Positions 1 to 4,889 of a stretch of 6,224 nucleotides of DNA are shown here, in pieces; positions within the stretch are counted from its first letter, which is position 1, and every line of letters starts with the position of its first letter. A program made the translations under genes and the position numbers. The notes beneath the pieces were generated by a model, which saw nothing but the letters and a program-made list of their open reading frames with translations, ran no database searches and had not been told where the DNA came from. Source of the DNA: Campylobacterales bacterium (GTDB lineage Bacteria > Campylobacterota > Campylobacteria > Campylobacterales > SZUA-545); the NCBI GenBank assembly GCA_025800305.1, contig JAOXRY010000327.1:1-6224 (forward strand), given 5' to 3'.

Positions 1-1086
1 GATGAGTACGACTACTATAGAAAAAATGAAGAGCACGTTTCAACAACAGATACTATTGAAGCAATTACATTCAATACTAAATCACTTTATGACACACTAG
101 AGGAACAGATAACAGACGACCTCTTCCCTACCCCTATGAGCCAGACTATTGCATATGAGATTATTAGGTTTATCAACGAAGATGGTTTCTTTGATGGTTG
201 TACAAAAGAGATAGCTAAAAGCCTAAAAATTAAAGAGCCTCAAGTAGAGGGTATTAGACAAAGATTTGAAAGATTAGACCCTATTGGAGTTGGTTCAAAA
301 GATATTGCTGAGTGTTTTATGTTCCAGTTACGTGAACAAGATCCGTGTGAAGAGATCTACCAACTTGCAAAAGAGATGATCCATAACCTTGATAGCATTA
401 GCAAGTTCCATAAAAAACCAAACTTTAGTGAAGCTATAGCTCTTATTAAAAAGTTTAAAAACCCTCCTGCTATTGAGTTTAGTGAAAGCTCTGCTCATGT
501 TGTCCCTGATATCTTTGTATTCTCTGATGGAGATAACCTAACAGTCTCTTTAAATGATGACTACTATCCAGATATCGTTATTAATGACTATGGTATGGAT
601 AATAAGAATGACTATGTAAAAGAGAAGCTGAAAGAAGCAAGAGATCTTGTGGACGCTATTGATATGAGAAAGAAGACTCTTTATAATATCGGTATGATGA
701 TTGTTGAGTATCAATATGACTTCTTTAAAGGTGGAGAGATAAAACCTCTAAAGCTTGTTGACATCTCTGAAGATCTAGGACGTAATCCTTCCACCATCTC
801 TAGAGCAATCTCTGAAAAATACCTTGCTTGTGATAGAGGTGTTCTGTCTCTAAAAAGTTTCTTCTCTGTCTCTATAGAGGACACATCAACAAAATCTATT
901 AAAGACTACATCTTAAAACTTATAAAAGAAGAGCCTAAGAATAAGCCTCTAAGTGATCAGAAGATCGTTGATAAGGTACAAGAGCACTTTAAACTAAAAA
1001 TGGTTAGAAGAACTATCACAAAATATAGAGAACAGCTAAACATTCCAAAATCTGGAGAGAGAAAAAGAGAGTATCTTCTTCAGTAA
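1..1086 (+). CDS. rpoN: RNA polymerase sigma-54 factor RpoN, C-terminal part (5' end outside window)
   Basis: Sigma-54 directs core RNA polymerase to -24/-12 promoters, which open only with an AAA+ enhancer-binding protein. Frame 1 is open from base 1, so 361 residues are visible. The ATG at 136 is internal, because family-like sequence (SLYDTLEEQI) already precedes it. In visible numbering, the core-binding region covers roughly residues 20-200. The helix-turn-helix that contacts the -12 region, with the motif STISRAISEKY and then LSLKSFFS, is at about 253-289. The RpoN box VRRTITKYR, which reads the -24 element, is at 335-343 (bases 1003-1029). From memory, family members in this phylum are about 415-430 residues, so some 55-70 N-terminal residues are missing, including the glutamine-rich activator-responsive region I. 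The gene ends 24 bases before ligA on the same strand and may be co-transcribed with it. Identification is secure. Confidence 0.97.
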   Translation, partial: DEYDYYRKNEEHVSTTDTIEAITFNTKSLYDTLEEQITDDLFPTPMSQTIAYEIIRFINEDGFFDGCTKEIAKSLKIKEPQVEGIRQRFERLDPIGVGSKDIAECFMFQLREQDPCEEIYQLAKEMIHNLDSISKFHKKPNFSEAIALIKKFKNPPAIEFSESSAHVVPDIFVFSDGDNLTVSLNDDYYPDIVINDYGMDNKNDYVKEKLKEARDLVDAIDMRKKTLYNIGMMIVEYQYDFFKGGEIKPLKLVDISEDLGRNPSTISRAISEKYLACDRGVLSLKSFFSVSIEDTSTKSIKDYILKLIKEEPKNKPLSDQKIVDKVQEHFKLKMVRRTITKYREQLNIPKSGERKREYLLQ

Positions 1087-1110
1087 AATCACCTAAACGG
1101 ACCACTACAT

Positions 1111-3054
1111 ATGACAAACTACAAAGAATCTATAGAACTTTTAAACAGATGGGCAAATGCTTACTACGTACTAGATAATCCAATAGCAACAGATGAAGAG
1201 TATGACAAGCTCTACCACGAGATTGTAGAGTTCGAAGCTAATAATCCAAATGAAATCCTTCCCTACTCTCCTACCCAAAGAGTTGGTGATGTTGTCTTAG
1301 AAGGCTTTAACAAAGCTGACCATATTGAGAGAATGTGGAGTTTAGATGATGTCTTTGATAAAGAAGAACTGAACAAGTGGATTGAAAGAGTAGAAAAAGA
1401 GTATAAAGATCTAGAGTTTTACTGTGAACCAAAATTCGATGGAGCAAGTTTAAGCCTTACCTATGAAAATGGAAAACTTATAAAAGCTGTTACAAGAGGA
1501 AATGGAACAACAGGAGAGGAGATTACTTCCAATGCAAAAACTATATCTTCTGTGCCTTTATCAATAGACCATACAGACTTAATAGAGATCCGTGGAGAAG
1601 TTGTTATCTTTAAAGAGGACTTTGACAAGATTAATACCCAGAGAAAAGCCAATGGAGAAGCTCTTTTCGCCAATCCTAGAAACGCTGCCAGTGGAAGTTT
1701 AAGGCAGTTAGATCCTAAAATCACAGCAAAAAGAAAGCTAATCTTTCTTCCTTGGGGAATTGGAAAAAACTCCCTTGGCTATAAAACCTCATCACAAGCT
1801 ATGGAGTATATCTACTCTTTAGGCTTTAGAGAACCACCTATGAGAAAAGTTTGTAAGATAGACAATCAAATCATGGAAGTCTATGAAGAGATGATCGCTA
1901 AACGAGATGAGATCTCTATGATGCTTGATGGTATGGTTGTTAAACTAAACAACATCTCTATCCAAGATGAGCTAGGCTTTACTGTTAAATCTCCAAGATG
2001 GGCAGTTGCTTTTAAATTCCCTGCTTCAGAAAAGACAACAAAGATCTTATCAGTTGATTTTCAAGTAGGAAGAACTGGTGTTATTACACCTGTTGCCAAT
2101 GTAGCTCCTGTGGATATTGAAGGGGTTACAGTTGAAAGAGCCACTTTACATAATTTTGATGAAGTGGAAAGAAAAGGGGTAAAGGTTGGAGATACTGTAA
2201 CTATCATTAGAAGTGGTGATGTAATACCAAAGATTATTAAAACACTAGAAGATAGAAGAGATGGATCTGAGATCTCAATAGAAAAACCTCTTAACTGTCC
2301 TAAGTGTGATTCCCACTTATTAGATGAAGGAGCTCTTTTAAAGTGTCAAAACCTCTCTTGTCCTTCCCGTGTGATTAATACAGTAAAACACTTTGCCTCT
2401 AAGGGGTGTATGGATATTGATGGCCTTGGAGAAAAAATTGTTATCCAGCTCTATGATGAGGGATTAGTAAAAGATATTACTTGTCTCTATGACCTTACTT
2501 TAGAAAAACTACTAGAGTTAGAAGGTTTTAAAGAGAAAAAAGCACAAAATATCTTAGACTCTGTAGAAAAATCAAAAGGTAGTGACACTTGGAGAGTTAT
2601 TAATGCTCTTGGTATTGAACATATCGGTCAAGTAGCTGCAAAAAAAATAGCACAGCAATATGGCAATGAACTCTTTAGTGCCACAAAAGAGAGTTTATTA
2701 GAGATTGATGGTATTGGGGAAGAGATGGCTGAATCTTTCTTGGAGTTTTTAGAAGTAAATGAAGAGAAAGTAAAAGTTCTTTTTGAAACCATTAATCCTA
2801 CACCACCAGAAAAACAAGAGTTTGATAAGACCAATAATTTCTTCGAAAAAACAGTTGTTCTTACAGGTACTATGAGTAAACCAAGAAATGAGATAAAAGA
2901 TCTCTTAGAGTCTTTAGGTGCTAAAGTAACAGGGAGTGTTTCTAAGAAAACTGATTATGTTATCTATGGAGAAGAGGCTGGTAGTAAATTAGAAAAAGCC
3001 CAGAAATTAGGAGTAAAAACTCTTAATGAAGAAGAGTTAGAAGCCCTACTATAA
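1111..3054 (+). CDS. ligA: NAD+-dependent DNA ligase LigA
   Basis: This cytoplasmic enzyme seals nicks in duplex DNA using NAD+, joining Okazaki fragments and completing repair. The 647-residue protein is close to the usual 650-670 and complete. The N-terminal Ia domain, which binds the nicotinamide half of NAD+, is at about 1-60 (YY at 18-19, DEEYDKLY at 28-35). The adenylation domain has the catalytic lysine K108 in KFDG, followed by TRGNGTTGE (128-136), ANPRNAASGSLRQLD (187-201) and DGMVVKL (273-279). The OB fold is at about 310-390 (VGRTGVITPVA 319-329). The four-cysteine zinc finger uses C396, C399, C412 and C417. Helix-hairpin-helix repeats follow at about 430-560 and a BRCT domain at about 575-647. 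Only a weak GGA (1099-1101) precedes the ATG, but the start fits the family N-terminus. No key residue is missing. Probably essential. Confidence 0.98.
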   Translation: MTNYKESIELLNRWANAYYVLDNPIATDEEYDKLYHEIVEFEANNPNEILPYSPTQRVGDVVLEGFNKADHIERMWSLDDVFDKEELNKWIERVEKEYKDLEFYCEPKFDGASLSLTYENGKLIKAVTRGNGTTGEEITSNAKTISSVPLSIDHTDLIEIRGEVVIFKEDFDKINTQRKANGEALFANPRNAASGSLRQLDPKITAKRKLIFLPWGIGKNSLGYKTSSQAMEYIYSLGFREPPMRKVCKIDNQIMEVYEEMIAKRDEISMMLDGMVVKLNNISIQDELGFTVKSPRWAVAFKFPASEKTTKILSVDFQVGRTGVITPVANVAPVDIEGVTVERATLHNFDEVERKGVKVGDTVTIIRSGDVIPKIIKTLEDRRDGSEISIEKPLNCPKCDSHLLDEGALLKCQNLSCPSRVINTVKHFASKGCMDIDGLGEKIVIQLYDEGLVKDITCLYDLTLEKLLELEGFKEKKAQNILDSVEKSKGSDTWRVINALGIEHIGQVAAKKIAQQYGNELFSATKESLLEIDGIGEEMAESFLEFLEVNEEKVKVLFETINPTPPEKQEFDKTNNFFEKTVVLTGTMSKPRNEIKDLLESLGAKVTGSVSKKTDYVIYGEEAGSKLEKAQKLGVKTLNEEELEALL

Positions 3055-3061
3055 GGGCTTC
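3040..3061. terminator. Hairpin between convergent ligA and hemJ, possible shared terminator
   Basis: A perfect 8-base inverted repeat, GAAGCCCT (3040-3047) and AGGGCTTC (3054-3061) with a 6-base loop, overlaps the ligA stop codon and ends 6 bases before the hemJ stop. Its position between two converging genes and its GC content, high for this DNA, fit a bidirectional terminator. No T-run follows on either strand, so it is not a classical intrinsic terminator. It could also protect 3' ends or be partly fortuitous. Confidence 0.4.
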
Positions 3062-3067
3062 ATCGGA

Positions 3068-3499
3068 TTAAAACGGTTTAACTACTACAAATACAACAAT
3101 AAAGATCATCAGTATTGTTGGTACTTCATTATAAAACCTAAAGTACTTTCCACTTTTTTCACATCTATCTTCTTGTAACTGATTTAGATGTTTCTTATTG
3201 TGAAAGAAGTAACCAATAAGAAGAGCTACAAAAGTAAGTTTGGCATGCATCCAACCTCCAGATGTGAACACACCAGGATTCATCCAGATGAGAACTACTC
3301 CACTAATAAGGGTAGCCCAAAAAGCAGGAACACCTATGTAGTTGTATAGCTTTTTTTCCATTACCTTAATAACCTCTACAAAACCTTTATTCTCTCTGTT
3401 TTCTGCGTGATAAACAAATAGTCTTGGAAGATAAAACATCGCTGCCATCCATGAAATTAGCGACATAATGTGAAATGCTTTAATTGAAAGGTATAGCAA
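3068..3499 (-). CDS. hemJ: HemJ-type protoporphyrinogen IX oxidase (UPF0093 membrane protein)
   Basis: HemJ oxidises protoporphyrinogen IX to protoporphyrin IX, the next-to-last step of haem synthesis, in the inner membrane. It is the usual form of this enzyme in Campylobacterota. The 143-residue protein has the family hallmarks: KAFHI with the conserved histidine H10, then FYLPRLFVYH (22-31), a conserved lysine K87 in the GGWMHAKL segment (81-88), RFYNEVP (121-127) and the C-terminal VVVKPF. About four membrane segments are visible, near 5-24, 56-75, 85-101 and 126-142. The start is TTG: the next ATG (residue 12) would remove H10, and an AAGGA ribosome site (3506-3510) lies 6 bases before the TTG. 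The gene follows the response regulator by 30 bases on the same strand, suggesting co-transcription. The family is clear; the enzymatic role is taken from characterised homologues. Confidence 0.93.
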   Translation of the reverse strand: MLYLSIKAFHIMSLISWMAAMFYLPRLFVYHAENRENKGFVEVIKVMEKKLYNYIGVPAFWATLISGVVLIWMNPGVFTSGGWMHAKLTFVALLIGYFFHNKKHLNQLQEDRCEKSGKYFRFYNEVPTILMIFIVVFVVVKPF

Positions 3500-3505
3500 A
3501 TTTAG

Positions 3506-3510
3506 TCCTT
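3506..3510 (-). promoter_or_regulatory. Ribosome binding site of hemJ that fixes a TTG start
   Basis: On the minus strand AAGGA lies 6 bases upstream of TTG (3499-3497). Good spacing, plus the conserved histidine just inside the reading frame, supports TTG over the downstream ATG. Confidence 0.75.
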
Positions 3511-3540
3511 ATAGTTTAAATTGTCCTAATTATACTATAA
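3509..3540 (-). repeat. Inverted repeat with a TATAAT hexamer ahead of hemJ
   Basis: TTATAGT (3509-3515) and ACTATAA (3534-3540) form a 7-base inverted repeat spanning the end of the response regulator gene and the hemJ leader. In the leftward mRNA the 3' arm runs into the first two bases of the AAGGA ribosome site. A minus-strand TATAAT (3529-3534) lies next to the 5' arm but has no recognisable -35 box. It could be an internal hemJ promoter or a translational hairpin. The stem is weak and AT-rich, so chance is a serious alternative. Confidence 0.25.
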
Positions 3541-4198
3541 ACTTGTATCCTACACCTTTTATAGATTTAATGAAGGTAGGTTTACGAGGGTTATCACCGA
3601 TTTTCTTTCGTATACGGCTAATAAGAACATCAATACTCTTATCTCCACTATCCCATCTCATTGTTGAAATGTTATTGGCAATAAAATCTCTTGTAAGAAC
3701 GTGTCCACTTTTACCAATAAACATAGCAAGAAGTTCATACTCAGCAGTTGTAAGATCTAATTCTTCACTATCTAAAGAGATAATCATTCTCTGCTCATCT
3801 ACTTTAAATCTTGTGTCAGATGAACCACCTGAGGTCTTTTTATACCTTCTCACAACTGATTGAATTCTTGCTACCATCTCTCTAGGATGATAAGGCTTAG
3901 GAAGATAATCATCAGCGCCAACTTCAAGACCAGCAACCTTATCCTCCAGCTCCCCACGTGCTGAAGAGATAATGATAGGAAGATTCTCATACTTGGACTT
4001 TATCTCTTTACAAAGCTCCATTCCATCCATCTCAGGCAAAGAGAGATCTAAGATTGCCAAATCGTATGTATCAATCTCTAAAGAGTTCAGTGCTCCGCTA
4101 GGGGTTGTATAGTGTGTTAGAGTCATATTGTACTGTTCTAGAAAATCTTTTAAAAGATCTGCTATTTCGTTGTCATCTTCAACTATTAATATTTCCAT
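3530..4198 (-). CDS. OmpR/PhoB-family DNA-binding response regulator, orphan
   Basis: This cytoplasmic two-component transcription factor has 222 residues, normal for the family. The receiver domain (about 1-118) has a complete active site: acidic pair D8 and D9, phosphoacceptor D51 in AILDLSLPEMDG, S79 in place of the usual Thr/Ser, and K101 in the KPY motif. A short Gly/Ser-rich linker (123-128) leads to the winged-helix DNA-binding domain (about 130-222) with LTTAEYELLAMF (149-160), the recognition-helix region DVLISRIRKKI (190-200) and the wing IKGVGYKF (213-220). The ATG start places ILIVEDD at the expected receiver N-terminus, yet no Shine-Dalgarno sequence precedes it. No sensor kinase is encoded in the window, so the partner is unknown. 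It lies 30 bases upstream of hemJ on the same strand and is divergent from the STAS/phosphatase cluster. The target regulon cannot be read from sequence. Confidence 0.95.
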   Translation of the reverse strand: MEILIVEDDNEIADLLKDFLEQYNMTLTHYTTPSGALNSLEIDTYDLAILDLSLPEMDGMELCKEIKSKYENLPIIISSARGELEDKVAGLEVGADDYLPKPYHPREMVARIQSVVRRYKKTSGGSSDTRFKVDEQRMIISLDSEELDLTTAEYELLAMFIGKSGHVLTRDFIANNISTMRWDSGDKSIDVLISRIRKKIGDNPRKPTFIKSIKGVGYKFIV

Positions 4199-4207
4199 AT
4201 TAGTTTT

Positions 4208-4226
4208 AAAGCAATTTCAATACCAA
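4208..4226 (-). promoter_or_regulatory. Sigma-54-like promoter for the response regulator (leaderless if real)
   Basis: Read on the minus strand the element is TTGGTATTGAAATTGCTTT. GG (plus 4224-4223) and GC (plus 4212-4211) have the correct 10 intervening bases. Compared from memory with the epsilon-type consensus TTGGAACR-N4-TTGCTT, 11 of 14 defined positions match. Transcription would begin near 4199, one base before the ATG, giving an almost leaderless mRNA, consistent with the missing ribosome site. A competing reading is a sigma-70 promoter with a -10 of TATATT at 4230-4225 behind a T-rich stretch. Confidence 0.4.
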
Positions 4227-4230
4227 TATA
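4225..4230 (-). promoter_or_regulatory. Alternative -10 hexamer (TATATT) for the response regulator
   Basis: On the minus strand TATATT follows a T-rich stretch (T-runs at plus 4231-4236 and 4239-4243), the usual look of housekeeping promoters in this phylum, which often lack a -35 box. It would start transcription near 4218 and give a leader of about 20 bases. It overlaps the end of the sigma-54-like -24 element, so at most one of the two readings is likely to dominate. Confidence 0.35.
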
Positions 4231-4244
4231 AAAAATCTAAAAAT

Positions 4245-4263
4245 TTGGAATAGGTAATGCTTT
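4245..4263 (+). promoter_or_regulatory. Sigma-54 (-24/-12) promoter of the STAS/phosphatase cluster
   Basis: TTGGAATAGGTAATGCTTT has GG at 4247-4248 and GC at 4259-4260 with the exact sigma-54 spacing of 10 bases between them. Against the Campylobacter-type consensus TTGGAACR-N4-TTGCTT (from memory) 12 of 14 defined positions match. Predicted transcription start is near 4272, giving a leader of about 36 bases that contains the GGAGA ribosome site of the first gene. No convincing sigma-70 promoter is seen in the same orientation. The activator and its binding site cannot be identified. Confidence 0.6.
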
Positions 4264-4297
4264 ACTCTCAAATAAGCAAACAAACCAAACAATAAAT

Positions 4298-4302
4298 GGA
4301 GA
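4298..4302 (+). promoter_or_regulatory. Ribosome binding site GGAGA deciding the start of the 69-aa gene
   Basis: GGAGA lies 5 bases before the ATG at 4308. An in-frame ATG at 4296 overlaps this site and has no ribosome site of its own, so 4308 is the better start. Confidence 0.75.
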
Positions 4303-4307
4303 CCAAG

Positions 4308-4517
4308 ATGAGTAAAGAAGTTAACACTGTAGTTAAAGACTTTAAAGATGCACACAAAGAGTTACTAAGTAGTATAGAAAATTCAAAGTATACAAAAGTT
4401 GACAAACTTATTCAAAAACAGCAAGATATTTTAGATAAGTTTTTTAAACATATGAAAAAAGAGTGCAATATTCCAATCGAAGCAAAATTTCAAGAAAATG
4501 GAAAAGAATCAGCCTAG
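4308..4517 (+). CDS. Small helical protein of unknown function, first gene of the sigma-54 cluster
   Basis: I do not recognise this 69-residue protein. It has no signal peptide or membrane segment and is rich in Lys, Glu and Asp, with hydrophobic residues spaced as in amphipathic helices. Most of residues 5-52 could form a helical hairpin, with the break near SIENSKYTK (22-30) and a second helix LIQKQQDILDKFFKHMKK. There is one cysteine (C52). The tail is short and polar. The pattern loosely recalls small export chaperones of the FlgN/FliT kind, which would suit sigma-54 control, but this is only a resemblance of spacing and not a family match. It starts 36 bases after the predicted transcription start and ends 56 bases before the STAS gene. 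A good ribosome site and conserved-looking layout argue that it is translated. It could be a regulator or client of the downstream phospho-switch. Confidence 0.75.
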   Translation: MSKEVNTVVKDFKDAHKELLSSIENSKYTKVDKLIQKQQDILDKFFKHMKKECNIPIEAKFQENGKESA

Positions 4518-4530
4518 GACAAGTTTTATG

Positions 4531-4553
4531 GAAATAATTGATATAATTATTTC
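4531..4553. repeat. Perfect 9-base inverted repeat containing TATAAT, between the small gene and the STAS gene
   Basis: GAAATAATT (4531-4539) and AATTATTTC (4545-4553) flank the loop GATAT. A perfect TATAAT at 4542-4547 spans loop and 3' arm. No T-run follows, so it is not an intrinsic terminator. It could be an internal promoter for the STAS and phosphatase genes overlapped by a repressor operator, or an mRNA hairpin 10 bases before the AAAGG ribosome site that sets relative expression. No clear -35 box is seen. Confidence 0.4.
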
Positions 4554-4562
4554 ATAAAAAAC

Positions 4563-4567
4563 AAAGG
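4563..4567 (+). promoter_or_regulatory. Ribosome binding site AAAGG deciding the STAS gene start
   Basis: AAAGG lies 6 bases before the ATG at 4574. The alternative in-frame TTG at 4568 directly abuts it, which is too close for initiation, so 4574 is chosen. Confidence 0.7.
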
Positions 4568-4573
4568 TTGTTA

Positions 4574-4882
4574 ATGACAGTTTCAAGAAGTTATAGTTCA
4601 GTTTCAAAAGTTTTTGTAAAAGGTACAATTGACACTGTAAAAAATTCTGATAAGATTATTACAGAAGTAATTAAGGCAAATGAAGAAAATAGTGGAAAAC
4701 AGATTCAACTAATTATAGAAGACTCCTATATTGTACTATCAAGACTTATTGGTAACTTATTGAAACTAATCAAAACAGATAAACTAGATATTAAACTCTA
4801 CATCGGTGAAGACAATCTAATAACATTGTTAACAAAACTAGGACTTAAAGAGGTTTTTCAATTAGAAAAAATCAAGGATTAA
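4574..4882 (+). CDS. STAS-like protein, probable anti-sigma-factor-antagonist relative
   Basis: This 102-residue protein has the length and pattern of single-domain STAS proteins such as SpoIIAA and RsbV, which bind a switch kinase when unphosphorylated and release it when phosphorylated on serine. VKGTIDTVKNSDKII (15-29) matches the early strand and helix. QIQLIIEDSYIVLSRLIG (43-60) aligns without gaps to the SpoIIAA segment around its phosphoserine (recalled from memory), placing S56 on Ser58. IKLYIGEDNLITLLTKLGL (73-91), then FQLEKI, matches the final strand and helix. The usual Asp-Ser-Ser-Gly is changed to Leu-Ser-Arg-Leu, so the family is degenerate at the key site although the serine remains. 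No membrane segment is seen. It ends 7 bases before the receiver-phosphatase gene, its likely dephosphorylating partner. No switch kinase is visible. The fold call is reasonable; the role is inferred. Confidence 0.72.
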   Translation: MTVSRSYSSVSKVFVKGTIDTVKNSDKIITEVIKANEENSGKQIQLIIEDSYIVLSRLIGNLLKLIKTDKLDIKLYIGEDNLITLLTKLGLKEVFQLEKIKD

Positions 4883-4889
4883 CTCCTAT

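Noticed and set aside
136..138. ATG as the true start of rpoN
   Set aside because: The frame is open to base 1 and encodes family-like sequence before this ATG; the gene starts outside the window.
1461..1724. Minus-strand open frame inside ligA
   Set aside because: It lies entirely within the adenylation-domain coding sequence and shows no recognisable family.
2628..2834. Minus-strand open frame inside ligA
   Set aside because: Antisense to the helix-hairpin-helix region, low-complexity serine-rich product, no independent support.
3543..3863. Plus-strand 106-codon open frame
   Set aside because: Antisense to the DNA-binding half of the response regulator, whose domain match is clear; no ribosome site or family resemblance.
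1..4263. Functional link between the rpoN gene and the sigma-54-like promoters in the same window
   Set aside because: Sigma-54 acts throughout the genome; sharing a window is not evidence, and three genes on changing strands separate them.
4296..4307. Upstream ATG adding four residues to the 69-aa protein
   Set aside because: It overlaps the GGAGA ribosome site that serves the ATG at 4308.
4568..4573. TTG start adding two residues to the STAS protein
   Set aside because: It directly follows AAAGG with no spacing; the ATG at 4574 has proper spacing.
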